Source: Nemorincola caseinilytica
GTDB lineage: Bacteria > Bacteroidota > Bacteroidia > Chitinophagales > Chitinophagaceae
Direction of reading: 5' to 3'
Assembly: GCF_039540515.1 (NCBI RefSeq)
Contig: NZ_BAABFA010000007.1
Location: 151,255 to 215,254, forward strand
DNA: 64,000 nt
Shown: positions 42,534-51,485 of the stretch, one piece after another
Layout: every line of letters begins with the position of its first letter
How positions within the stretch are numbered: position 1 is the stretch's first letter
The notes under the pieces: generated by a model
What the model saw: only the letters and a program-made list of their open reading frames with translations
The model's database searches: none
Told to the model about the DNA's origin: nothing
Position numbers and translations under genes: made by a program

Positions 42534-43235
42534 ATGAAATGCTTACGTCATATACTGTTTGGCTTCCTGCTGTCGGCAGGGGCTATCGTTGCCCAGGCGC
42601 AGTCGTTCACAGTGGTGCATGATACCGTATGGCTCACCGCTACCACATGGCCTTCCGTGGCCACTGATACTATATACAATCCCTCATCGGCAGGTATAAA
42701 CATACAATGGAAAGTAGTGGCCACCGATATGCCCACCTGCATGCAGGATATATCGGGCATGTGCGACCCCACCGCCTGCTACCAGATGAACACGCTATGG
42801 CCCTCTTCCGTACATACCAGCATGTACGGCCCCGGCAATGGCCTCATCACCCTCAATAGCGATGTCAACTCATGCCCGCCCGGCTGCTACTATGTTCGTG
42901 CCCGGCTCAATAATGCTGCTATACCTACCGATACAGGCTATGTCACCTTCATAGTATGCAAGCCTGCACCCTCTCGGGTAACGAGCACTACGCAGGCCCC
43001 AGAGATAGCCCTCTATCCCAACCCTGCCACTACAATGCTGACCATAGAATATGGCAGCGCCGATGTAAAGAACATAGCCATATACAACATCATAGGCAGG
43101 CAGGTAGGCATATACCCTGCCGGCGCCCACAGTGCCACTATAGGCGTAGAGCATGTGCCTGCAGGCATTTACTACGCACGCCTGCTCAATGGCCGGGGCG
43201 ATGTAGTGGCCACCCGCAGGTTCACCCGGCAGTGA
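42534..43235 (+). CDS. Secreted T9SS protein, tandem paralogue 3 of 3
   Basis: 233 residues, signal peptide ending IVAQAQ. The core is the most diverged copy: SFTVVHDTVWL, NIQWKVVATDMPTCMQDISG, CDPTACYQMNTLWP, then an extra cysteine pair (NSCPPGCYYVRARL) and a further Cys in FIVCKPAP. The sorting domain is IALYPNPATTMLTIEYG to VVATRRFTRQ. The extra cysteines suggest one or two disulfides not shared with paralogues 1 and 2. Confidence 0.86.
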   Translation: MKCLRHILFGFLLSAGAIVAQAQSFTVVHDTVWLTATTWPSVATDTIYNPSSAGINIQWKVVATDMPTCMQDISGMCDPTACYQMNTLWPSSVHTSMYGPGNGLITLNSDVNSCPPGCYYVRARLNNAAIPTDTGYVTFIVCKPAPSRVTSTTQAPEIALYPNPATTMLTIEYGSADVKNIAIYNIIGRQVGIYPAGAHSATIGVEHVPAGIYYARLLNGRGDVVATRRFTRQ

Positions 43236-43241
43236 TGCGTG

Positions 43242-46200
43242 TTATTTGCGCCCCTCTGCCGTTACTGTATTATTTTTCCTTAGTTCGCTCTCTATCGCAT
43301 CCAGCCTGTCGCCCAGGCTTGCGCGTAGTTCCATGTTCTGCTTTTGCTGGTCGTTCAGTTGTGCTTTCAGGGCTGCTACCTCTTCACGCAGTTGCGCCAC
43401 CTCTGCACTGCGGCGTTCCAGCGCCTGAATGGCTATCATGCTCACGCCCATCATATCGGCCTGGTTGATGGTGGTATCATTTCCTATCACACCATACGCA
43501 TCCCTGCCAAAGGCCGCATAAAAATCCTGCGCCATAGGCCCGTAGTGGCGGTGATGTGCGGCATCTTGTCCCTTATAATTCCAGCTACCAAGGTCCCATT
43601 TCGCTATCTTTTTCAGGAATACCTCACCATCTGCCACACAGAATTTCTCCTTCTTCCTTCGGTCGCTTATCACGCTCCAGCTATTGTCCGAAGGCGCAAG
43701 CTGCGCACCCACTGTGGCCTCGGCATTGGTATACAGCTTATACCCGCCCGCAAAGCGCATCATCATCTGGTTATCGGTATCGTTCACTGTTGGGGTACCA
43801 TAAGCGGCCTCACCACCTCCCAATATGAAGGAACTCACTCTACTATTCGTTGAAACGTACTCACCCATTGCGAATGAACGCGCACCACTGGCCTCTACCA
43901 TACGAGCCCCGAATGCATAAGCACTATCGCCTGTAGCAGCGGTATACCAATCCGTACCTATAGCTACAGCGCTTCTGCCTGTTGCTTTCGCTCCTTGCAT
44001 AGCTATGGCTCCCCACCCACTGGCAACACAATTTACCCCACCTATAGCAAAAGCCCTTTCACCCGTGGCCTGGGCTCCCCACCCAAGGGCATAAGCAGTT
44101 GCCCCGGTTGCTCGTCCTCCACTAGCGAACGAACCCAGACCACTGGCCTCACCTCCTGTAAACGCCACCGATCTTTCTCCACTGGCATCGCATGTGCTAC
44201 CTATGGCCACAGCACCAACTCCACTGGCCATATTCGCCGACCACCCTGCGCCTGCCGCAAATGAGCCCCAACCGCTGGCATTAGAACCTGTACCTATAGC
44301 AATGGCATCACGCTCACTAGCATTCCCGCCGCCAATGGCAACAGCGTCTATTCCGCTGGCAATTGTCCCTGGAAAAGCGCCGATAGCAATAGCACTATTT
44401 CCGCTCGCATTGCCACCTCCAATGGCAGTAGAATTGTATCCCGATGCCGTGGATGGATTAGTACCCCACCCTATCCACCCACTTACTCCTATAGCTACTG
44501 CATTACTACCGCTGGCATTTCCGCCACTCATAGCAGTAGAATTTTCTCCACTCGCAGTGGAGTTATAACCCATAGCAGTTGCTATATCTCCACTAGCTAT
44601 AGATCTGCTACCCATAGCAGTAGACGCAGTGCCGCTAGCAATTGTGATGTTACCCATAGCAGTAGAAAGATCGCCAATGGCAGCAGAACCATATCCCATA
44701 ACAGTAGACCCGCCACCACTGGCAATGGTGCTTATACCCATTGCGGTAGCATGTTCTCCACTTGCATTGGTGGCATTACCTATTGCCACTGCTCCATCTC
44801 CACTTGCGTTACCGCTTCCTAATGCCACTGCGCTTATTCCACTGGCGGTAGCTGCTCCCCATGTAAGATCGCCTCCCATAGCGATAGCCCCCTCTCCGCT
44901 AGCCATTGCCGATACCCCATATTGCCCACCCATAGCCACAGCATAATTGCCAGTAGCATTTCCACCACCCATTGCGGTGGCATTTGTCCCGCCGGCCGTG
45001 GAGCGGTACCCCATAGCAGTAGCCCATGGTCCGCTGGCCGTAGAATACAAGCCCATAACAGTAGAATGCGACCCGCTGGCGATGTTAGTCCAGCCCAAAG
45101 CCAAGGCACCACCCCCGCTTGCAGTGCTTCCCCCTATCGCCATGGAATACCACTCGCTTGCGACCCCGCCCATTGCTGCAAAACTGGTTGGTGCGTTGGC
45201 GGTGGAAAACCATCCGATAGCTATAGAATTATCCCCACTTGCAGTACCACTTCCCATAGCCACAGCCCCTGATCCACTGGCTATCGATGCACCCATAATA
45301 TTTCCCCCCATGGCAATAGCATCTTCTCCACTAGCTGTGGCCGGTGCCCAGGAGTTACCACCCATAGCCACAGCATTATTGCCGCTGGCAGTACCTCCGC
45401 TCATAGCAGTAGAATTTTCTCCACTCGCATTGGAGTAATACCCCATAGCAGTAGAAGAATGCCCGCTGGCAATAGAGCTCTGGCCCATAACGGTCGAGTA
45501 TGTTCCACTAGCTATATTATACCATCCCATAGCCAGGGAAGGCCCCCCACTTGCAGTGCTTCCCCCTATAGCTATAGAATACCACTCGCTTGCAATACCA
45601 CTCATTACCGCAAAACTGGTGGGTCCACTGGCAATAGAGTTGTATCCAATTGCAGTAGAATTATCCCCGCTCGCAGTACCGCTGCTTATAGCTACAGCGC
45701 CTACACCACTAGCGATGGTTGGCCCCCATATATTACTGCTTCCCATAGCAATACCACCCTCCCCACTAGCTGAGGCAGGAGTTCCATAATAACTCCCCAT
45801 AGCCACAGCATTATTGCCACTCGCATACCCACCGGCCATAGCGGTAGCATTAGCGCCACTGGCCACACTATGCTCACCCAGTGCGGTAGTACCAAGTACA
45901 TGCAGCTTGGCCCCTGGTGCGCTTGTACCTATGCCCACACGGCCAGAGTTGGCATTGTATATATCATCTCCGCTGGCAACCCAGTGGCTGTCGCCACCAC
46001 CACCGCTCATGGCCACCCATAGGGCGCCATTGTAGTAGTAGAAACCCGCAGTACCATCTACCTGGTATACCAGCAGGCCGGTAGCGGGCGCTACTATGGC
46101 ATCACGCTGTGCTTGTGTCATGCGGGGCGCCAGCATGCCGCGTGTGGCAGACCGCACATCCAGCATGGCACTTGGGTGGGCCGGCGCTCCGTCGGTACTC

Positions 46201-46277
46201 ATGGCTATGCCCTGGGCATATGCATTATCTGCCACCAGCGCCACCATGGCAGTTATATACAGGTAAGAGCTTCTCAT
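43242..46277 (-). CDS. YadA-head-like repeat surface protein with endosialidase-type chaperone domain
   Basis: 1011 residues from ATG 46277 (signal peptide ending NAYAQ). An N-terminal module (SAMLDVRSATRGMLAPRMT, to about 140) is common in Bacteroidota tail-fibre-like proteins. About 700 residues of 14-residue YadA/Hep_Hag-type repeats of the form A-S-G-x2-S-x-A-M-G follow. The C-terminus has SDRRKKEKFCVADGEVFLKKI and YGPMAQDFYAAFG, the intramolecular chaperone of endosialidase (peptidase S74), then a coiled coil (VAQLREEVAALKAQLNDQQKQ). Expected to form a trimeric beta-roll stalk whose chaperone part may be cleaved off. A 145-residue super-repeat lies at 44985-45851. Confidence 0.9.
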   Translation of the reverse strand: MRSSYLYITAMVALVADNAYAQGIAMSTDGAPAHPSAMLDVRSATRGMLAPRMTQAQRDAIVAPATGLLVYQVDGTAGFYYYNGALWVAMSGGGGDSHWVASGDDIYNANSGRVGIGTSAPGAKLHVLGTTALGEHSVASGANATAMAGGYASGNNAVAMGSYYGTPASASGEGGIAMGSSNIWGPTIASGVGAVAISSGTASGDNSTAIGYNSIASGPTSFAVMSGIASEWYSIAIGGSTASGGPSLAMGWYNIASGTYSTVMGQSSIASGHSSTAMGYYSNASGENSTAMSGGTASGNNAVAMGGNSWAPATASGEDAIAMGGNIMGASIASGSGAVAMGSGTASGDNSIAIGWFSTANAPTSFAAMGGVASEWYSMAIGGSTASGGGALALGWTNIASGSHSTVMGLYSTASGPWATAMGYRSTAGGTNATAMGGGNATGNYAVAMGGQYGVSAMASGEGAIAMGGDLTWGAATASGISAVALGSGNASGDGAVAIGNATNASGEHATAMGISTIASGGGSTVMGYGSAAIGDLSTAMGNITIASGTASTAMGSRSIASGDIATAMGYNSTASGENSTAMSGGNASGSNAVAIGVSGWIGWGTNPSTASGYNSTAIGGGNASGNSAIAIGAFPGTIASGIDAVAIGGGNASERDAIAIGTGSNASGWGSFAAGAGWSANMASGVGAVAIGSTCDASGERSVAFTGGEASGLGSFASGGRATGATAYALGWGAQATGERAFAIGGVNCVASGWGAIAMQGAKATGRSAVAIGTDWYTAATGDSAYAFGARMVEASGARSFAMGEYVSTNSRVSSFILGGGEAAYGTPTVNDTDNQMMMRFAGGYKLYTNAEATVGAQLAPSDNSWSVISDRRKKEKFCVADGEVFLKKIAKWDLGSWNYKGQDAAHHRHYGPMAQDFYAAFGRDAYGVIGNDTTINQADMMGVSMIAIQALERRSAEVAQLREEVAALKAQLNDQQKQNMELRASLGDRLDAIESELRKNNTVTAEGRK

Positions 46278-46405
46278 AAGGAATGTTTTTTGCAATATAA
46301 CGATTTAAGCATTATTTCAACATCTCATATGTCCATAGGCCGTCTAAGGTCTATTACTTTTCCCCATGCACGCATACATGATGCATGGTGCGTAAATTTG
46401 CCGCT

Positions 46406-48691
46406 ATGCACAAATATCTGGAGGGACTGAACGAGCAGCAGATGGCTGCTGTGTTGCATATGGATGGCCCATTGATGATAGTTGCCGGCGCAGGCAGCGG
46501 AAAGACCAAAGTACTCACATCGCGCATTGCACACCTCATCAATAGCGGTGTAGATGCGTTCAATATACTGGCGCTCACCTTTACCAACAAGGCCGCAGCC
46601 GAAATGAAGGAACGTGTAGAGCATGCCCTGGGCAATACCGAGGCTCGCAACCTGTACATAGGCACCTTTCACTCGGTGTTCGCACGCATACTGCGCGCCG
46701 ATGCCAACAAATTGGGCTACCCCAACAACTTCACCATATACGATACCGATGATGCCAAAAGCATCATAAAAGAGACAGTAAAGAGCCTGAACCTGGACGA
46801 CAAGCATTACAAGCCTGCCTACATATACAACCGCATATCTGCTGCCAAGAATGCCCTTGTAGGCTATGCTGCCTACAAACAGGATATGCAGATACAGCAA
46901 GAGGACAGCCGTAGCAACAGGCCCCTTATGGGCGACATCTACGAGGCATATGCCAAGAAGTGCTTCAAGAACGGCGCTATGGATTTCGACGATCTGCTGT
47001 TCAATATGTATGTGCTGCTCACACACTTTCCCGATGCGCTGGCAAAGTACCAGGGCCGCTTTCGCTACATACTCATAGACGAGTACCAGGATACCAATGT
47101 GGCGCAGTACGCCATCATGAAGATGCTGGCCGCACGCAACGAGAACATATGCGTGGTGGGCGATGATGCGCAGAGCATCTACTCCTTCCGCGGCGCTACG
47201 GTGCAGAACATATTGCAGTTCCAGAACGACTATGAGGATGCTGCTGTGATAAAGCTGGAACAGAACTACCGCAGCACACGCACCATACTGGAAGTGGCCA
47301 ACAGCATAATAGGCAACAACAAGAACCAGATACCCAAGAACCTGTGGACCGACAAGACCGAGGGCGACAAGATACTGCTGGCACGCACCGCTACCGACAA
47401 TGACGAGGGCCGCTTTGTGGCCGATGCCATAAAGGAGCAGATGATGCGCAACCACTATGCCAACAAGGACTTCGCAGTACTGTACCGTACCAATGCGCAG
47501 AGCCGCTCGTTCGAGGAAAGCCTGCGCCGCATGAACATCCCATACAAGCTGGTAGGTGGCACATCGTTCTACCAGCGCAAGGAAATAAAGGACTACCTGG
47601 CCTACCTGCGTGTAGTAGTGAACTCGCAGGATGAAGAGAACATCAAACGCATCATCAACTATCCCACACGCGGCATAGGCAAGACCACCATAGAGCGCAT
47701 CATAGTACGCGCCGACGAGCTGAACACTACCTTCTGGGAAGTGATAGCCAACCCCGAGATAGACGGCCTGCGCTCATCGCAGACCAATGCCTTTGTTACT
47801 ATGATACAGAGCTTCCGCACCATGCTGGAAAAGCAGAATGCCTACGAGGTGGCATTTGCCGTAGGCAAGCATACCGGCCTGGTAAAGGAACTGTACGACG
47901 ATAAGAGCGTAGAAGGTGTGGCCCGCTACGAGAACGTGCAGGAGCTGCTGAACTCTATAAAGGAATTCACTGAGACACCCGATGAGGAAGGCGAGCTGCA
48001 GGATAAAAGCCTGGGCAGCTACCTGCAGCAGATAACCCTGCTCACCGATGCCGATCAGGACAAGGAAGAGGATGCCAATGCCGTGAAGCTGATGACCATA
48101 CATGCTGCCAAGGGGCTGGAATTTCCCTGTGTCTTTGCCGTAGGGCTGGAGGAGAACCTGTTTCCCAGCGCCATGAGCATGTACGACCGCAACGACCTGG
48201 AAGAAGAACGCAGGCTCTTCTATGTAGCGGTGACACGCGCCAAGGAACGCTTGTGGATCACCTATGCCAACAGCCGCTATCGCTTTGGCAGCCTGGTGCA
48301 GAACGAACCCAGCCGCTTCATAAAAGAAGTACCCGCATCTTACATAGACACTACTTACACAGGTATAGGCAACAAAGGCCCCATAGGTGGCAACACCAGG
48401 GGTGGCGGCCTCTTCGGCGAGCAATCGTTCGATAAAGTACCATCACTGAAGAAGCTGGCCGATAAGCTTGCCGCGCCAAAGCCATCGACACACACACCTA
48501 CCGCCGACTTTGCTGCCGATGATACCACCGACCTGCAGGTAGGCATGCAGGTAGAGCATCAGAAATTCGGCTTCGGCAAGGTGCTGACCCTTGAAGGCGG
48601 CACGCAGAACCGCATCGCAGCCATAGATTTCGGCACACATGGGGTGAAGAAGATAATGCTCAATTTCGCCAAGCTGCGTATAGTGAAATAG
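46406..48691 (+). CDS. UvrD/PcrA-type ATP-dependent DNA helicase
   Basis: 761 residues from ATG 46406. Superfamily 1A motifs: Q motif LNEQQMAAVLH, Walker A AGAGSGKTKVLTSRIA (about 26-41), motif II YILIDEYQDTN, motif III VVGDDAQSIYSFRGA, motif IV EQNYRST, motif V VKLMTIHAAKGLEFPCVF and motif VI YVAVTRAKERLWI. The C-terminal part (VGMQVEHQKFGFGKVLTLEG) is the PcrA/UvrD-type tudor-like domain. It unwinds DNA in repair and displaces RNA polymerase. Confidence 0.96.
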   Translation: MHKYLEGLNEQQMAAVLHMDGPLMIVAGAGSGKTKVLTSRIAHLINSGVDAFNILALTFTNKAAAEMKERVEHALGNTEARNLYIGTFHSVFARILRADANKLGYPNNFTIYDTDDAKSIIKETVKSLNLDDKHYKPAYIYNRISAAKNALVGYAAYKQDMQIQQEDSRSNRPLMGDIYEAYAKKCFKNGAMDFDDLLFNMYVLLTHFPDALAKYQGRFRYILIDEYQDTNVAQYAIMKMLAARNENICVVGDDAQSIYSFRGATVQNILQFQNDYEDAAVIKLEQNYRSTRTILEVANSIIGNNKNQIPKNLWTDKTEGDKILLARTATDNDEGRFVADAIKEQMMRNHYANKDFAVLYRTNAQSRSFEESLRRMNIPYKLVGGTSFYQRKEIKDYLAYLRVVVNSQDEENIKRIINYPTRGIGKTTIERIIVRADELNTTFWEVIANPEIDGLRSSQTNAFVTMIQSFRTMLEKQNAYEVAFAVGKHTGLVKELYDDKSVEGVARYENVQELLNSIKEFTETPDEEGELQDKSLGSYLQQITLLTDADQDKEEDANAVKLMTIHAAKGLEFPCVFAVGLEENLFPSAMSMYDRNDLEEERRLFYVAVTRAKERLWITYANSRYRFGSLVQNEPSRFIKEVPASYIDTTYTGIGNKGPIGGNTRGGGLFGEQSFDKVPSLKKLADKLAAPKPSTHTPTADFAADDTTDLQVGMQVEHQKFGFGKVLTLEGGTQNRIAAIDFGTHGVKKIMLNFAKLRIVK

Positions 48692-48697
48692 TAATTA

Positions 48698-48985
48698 CTA
48701 CCCGGCTACTATATCGGCCCATTGGGTATGCTGTTGTATATAAGCCGCTACCATAGGGCAATACACCCTTATGCGCAGCCCATGCGTGCGTGCATGTTCC
48801 AGCACATGCTTTATAAGGGCATCTCCCACACCGCTGTCCTTTGCAGCCGGTGGCACCGTGGTCTGCATCAGCAGCATATCGCCCTTTAGCCACCTGTATG
48901 TAAGGGTGGCCGGTATACCCTGCGGCATTGTCGCCTCAAAGCGGAATTCCCGCTTGTTGTTCACTATATCGTAGTGCTGTTGCAT
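48698..48985 (-). CDS. Small GNAT-related N-acetyltransferase (YjdJ-like)
   Basis: 95 residues from ATG 48985 (an ATG at 49000 would add 5). FRFEATMPQGIPATLTYRWLKGDMLLMQTTVPPAAKDSGVGDALIKHVLEHARTHGLRIRVYCPMVAAYI has the shape of short, minimal GNAT proteins (COG2388 type): the pyrophosphate-binding loop is DSGVGDAL and CPMVAAYI closes the fold. Substrate unknown. Its stop lies 7 bases from the convergent helicase stop. Confidence 0.85.
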   Translation of the reverse strand: MQQHYDIVNNKREFRFEATMPQGIPATLTYRWLKGDMLLMQTTVPPAAKDSGVGDALIKHVLEHARTHGLRIRVYCPMVAAYIQQHTQWADIVAG

Positions 48986-49048
48986 ATACTTATGCGGCAA
49001 AGATACACAGCCTCGAAGGCCCCTCGCCGGCGCATCACAAAAAATATG

Positions 49049-49078
49049 TTGCTATCTGTGCGGTATTCCCTACTTTTG
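49049..49078 (+). promoter_or_regulatory. Promoter of the cobalamin riboswitch transcript
   Basis: -33 TTG (49049-49051), a 19-base spacer and TACTTTTG (49071-49078), a perfect Bacteroidota-type promoter. The start point would be about 5-7 bases further, just before the aptamer. Confidence 0.8.
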
Positions 49079-49088
49079 CATCCGCATA

Positions 49089-49276
49089 GGTGCCCGCTCT
49101 AACAGGCGAGCTTAAAAGGGAACCGGGTGAGAATCCCGGACATTTCCCGATGCTGTATGCTCCATTTTTTAAGCCTCTTGCGACCTGCAACAGCCACTGC
49201 CGAAAACACCGGTGATACCGGATGGGCGGGAAGGCAGCAAAGAGGTGGAGCGAGTCAGAAGACCTGCCTTTGCACC
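49089..49276 (+). promoter_or_regulatory. Cobalamin (B12) riboswitch
   Basis: P1 pairs GGTGC (49089-49093) with GCACC (49272-49276). Conserved segments are visible in order: AAAGGGAACCGGGTGAGAAT, CCGATGC, GCGACCTGCAACAGCCACTG, GGGCGGGAAGGCAGC, and the B12 box GAGTCAGAAGACCTGCC. Downstream, the stem GCAGGG/CCCTGC (49336-49351) and a run of eight T (after 49391) may belong to the expression platform. High adenosylcobalamin should switch off the surface-protein genes that follow. The remaining 49277-49416 shows no other gene. Confidence 0.93.
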
Positions 49277-49416
49277 CCATATACGGGGACGAACTTATCG
49301 CTGCTTTCGGGACAAAAAGCACAGGTGAGAAAAAGGCAGGGCATACCCTGCACTTATCATATCTGGATCTGCCGCAAGCTGCATAAATGACCGTGTTTTT
49401 TTTAAACCAGTTCTAT

Positions 49417-50415
49417 ATGCGCAAATTTACATTAATGCTTTCCGCCCTTGCAATGGGCACCTCTGCCCTCAGGGCGCAAACAGTGGCTACCTTCGAGGCG
49501 CTATCCCTCGCACATGCCGACACCTTCTACACCAACTACACAGCATCGGGCACCGATGTAGGCTTTGCCAACGGTATGGCCTATTTCCCCTGCGTATACG
49601 ATGCTGCCTGGGGCGGCATCTGGACATCCGGCTGGGCATACTCCAACATGACGGATAGTGTCACTAGTGGTTTCACCAACCAATATGCTGCAAAGGCCGG
49701 TATAGGCCATGCCGGATCGGAGAAATATGTAGTGGCCAACGCCTTTGGCGGTGTAAAGGTAAAGCTCACCGATGCTGCCATCGGGCACCCTGTAAAAGGC
49801 TGCCGCATCACCAATAGCACCTATGCCTACAACAGCATGAGGGATGGCGATGGCTTTGCCCGCAAGTTCCACAATGGCGACTGGTTCATGCTTGTGGCGA
49901 AGGGCTACTACCATGGTGTAAAGAAGACAGACAGCGTTGGCCTATACCTTGCCAACTTCCTTCAGCCCGACTCTAATGACAACTACATACTGCGTACCTG
50001 GGAATGGATGGACCTGGAACCACTGGGCAAGGTAGACAGTATAGAGTTCACCCTGGCCTCTACCGATGTAGGCTCCTTCGGCATGAACACACCTGCATAC
50101 TTCTGCATGGACCACTTCACTACCTACGAAACATTCGATACCTCCACCCCTCCTCCCACATTCACCGCTGGCCATGAGGTCGCACAGACCATCAGGGTAT
50201 ATCCGCAGCCCGCCACCGACCGTCTCTTTATAGACCTGCCGGACAATGCCCCTGTGCACATGACCGTAGTAGGTATGGACGGCAAAGTAATACTGACCCT
50301 CGACAATGCTGCACCACACACCGAGATAAGCACCACATCGCTGCCTGCAGGCATGTACCTGCTGCAAATAACAGGCGATGGCCGCAAGGCTGCCATCCGC
50401 TTTGCAAAACAATAG
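49417..50415 (+). CDS. DUF4465 domain T9SS-sorted surface protein
   Basis: 332 residues from ATG 49417, with a signal peptide ending ALRAQ. The DUF4465 domain is recognised by FEALSLAHADTFYTNY, GFANGMAYFPCVYDAAWGGIWTSGWAYSNMTDSVTSGFTNQYAAKAG, the NSTYAYNSMRDGDGFARKF block and TPAYFCMDHFTTYE. A type A T9SS sorting domain follows (IRVYPQPATDRLFIDLPDN to AIRFAKQ; here P-Q-P in place of P-N-P). It lies directly downstream of the cobalamin riboswitch, so it is likely a B12-binding or uptake surface protein; in gut Bacteroidota, proteins of such loci bind cobalamin at the cell surface. Confidence 0.9.
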   Translation: MRKFTLMLSALAMGTSALRAQTVATFEALSLAHADTFYTNYTASGTDVGFANGMAYFPCVYDAAWGGIWTSGWAYSNMTDSVTSGFTNQYAAKAGIGHAGSEKYVVANAFGGVKVKLTDAAIGHPVKGCRITNSTYAYNSMRDGDGFARKFHNGDWFMLVAKGYYHGVKKTDSVGLYLANFLQPDSNDNYILRTWEWMDLEPLGKVDSIEFTLASTDVGSFGMNTPAYFCMDHFTTYETFDTSTPPPTFTAGHEVAQTIRVYPQPATDRLFIDLPDNAPVHMTVVGMDGKVILTLDNAAPHTEISTTSLPAGMYLLQITGDGRKAAIRFAKQ

Positions 50416-50422
50416 TTCTTCC

Positions 50423-50460
50423 GGGTGCCCCGTGACGTATCTTTGCGCCACAGGGCACCC
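50423..50460. promoter_or_regulatory. Inverted repeat enclosing a -7 box
   Basis: GGGTGCCC (50423-50430) and GGGCACCC (50453-50460) enclose TATCTTTG (50438-50445), an exact -7 box. It lies between the DUF4465 gene and the next surface-protein gene. It may be a terminator-like hairpin, a second promoter, or an operator. Confidence 0.45.
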
Positions 50461-50489
50461 TATAATCAATAGCAATTCCAAATAGTACC

Positions 50490-51485
50490 ATGAGAGCCTT
50501 ATTATCTATAGCAGCTATAGCGCTGTGCAGTGCTGCACATGCACAGTTCGCACCGCAGGCCGGTGTAGCAGGCAGCACGGCCATACCATCTTCCAGCCCG
50601 TTGTTCGCAGGCTGGGCCACCTCGTGCACGGTGCAGCGTGGCTATATAGACATCGCCGACCCACCGGCAGGCCTTACCTCTCTGGGTGACCCGGCCAATG
50701 CCACAGGCATGTCCAACAGCTCTATAGTATCGCTGGGCGATAGCGGCGTGGCCACCCTCACCTTCAGCGGCCACCTGTACAATGGCAGTGGCCCCGACTT
50801 CGCTGTATTCGAGAACGGATTTGCCGACCCCGCCGACCCTTCTATGGCCTTCCTGGAGCTGGCCTTTGTAGAGGTGAGCTCTGATGGAGTGACCTTTTTC
50901 CGTTTCCCTGCCACCTCCAATACACCTGTAAGCCCACAGGTACCCGGATCGGGCGTATATATGGATGCCTCCAAAGTGCACAACCTGGCAGGCAAGTACA
51001 TATCAGGCTATGGCACACCCTTCGACCTGCAGGACCTTGCAGGCACACCCGGCCTCGATGTGAACAATATCACCCACATACGCCTGGTAGATGTAGTAGG
51101 CTCGGTCAGCGGGCATTCCTCTACCGATAAAGAGGGCCAGGTCATCAACGACCCCTACCCTACCAACTTCCCATCGGGCGGCTTCGACCTCGATGCCGTG
51201 GGCGCCATCCACCTCATCAGTACCGGTATAGATATAGCAGGCCCTGCCTTGCAGGCCGCCATATTCCCCAACCCCGCTACCGACAAGGTCAATATCCGCA
51301 TCGCACATGCCATGGGCAACACCCGGCTCACGCTCACTTCCACTACAGGGGCTGTGCTGCTACAGGCACCCATAACAGGCACTACCGCAGAGCTGAGCAT
51401 AGCAAAATACCCCGCCGGTATATACTACCTTTCCATTTCTGACGATAACGGCAACACATGGACAGGCAAGCTGGCAAGATACTGA
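50490..51485 (+). CDS. Cell-surface T9SS protein of the cobalamin locus
   Basis: 331 residues, signal peptide ending AAHAQ. The core shows SIVSLGDSGVATLTFSGHLYNGSGPDFAVFENGF, FLELAFVEVSSDGVTFFRFPATS, LQDLAGTPGLDVNNITHIRLVDVVGS and SGGFDLDAVGAI, a domain seen in secreted proteins of B12 loci and in PEP-CTERM-type surface proteins. A T9SS type A sorting domain ends the protein (AAIFPNPATDKVNIRIA ...). Member 2 of the riboswitch operon; role inferred as B12 capture. Confidence 0.85.
   Translation: MRALLSIAAIALCSAAHAQFAPQAGVAGSTAIPSSSPLFAGWATSCTVQRGYIDIADPPAGLTSLGDPANATGMSNSSIVSLGDSGVATLTFSGHLYNGSGPDFAVFENGFADPADPSMAFLELAFVEVSSDGVTFFRFPATSNTPVSPQVPGSGVYMDASKVHNLAGKYISGYGTPFDLQDLAGTPGLDVNNITHIRLVDVVGSVSGHSSTDKEGQVINDPYPTNFPSGGFDLDAVGAIHLISTGIDIAGPALQAAIFPNPATDKVNIRIAHAMGNTRLTLTSTTGAVLLQAPITGTTAELSIAKYPAGIYYLSISDDNGNTWTGKLARY

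Noticed and set aside
43242..46277. CRISPR-like periodicity
   Set aside because: The roughly 42-bp period is coding repeat (14-residue YadA-type units), degenerate and without spacers or cas genes.
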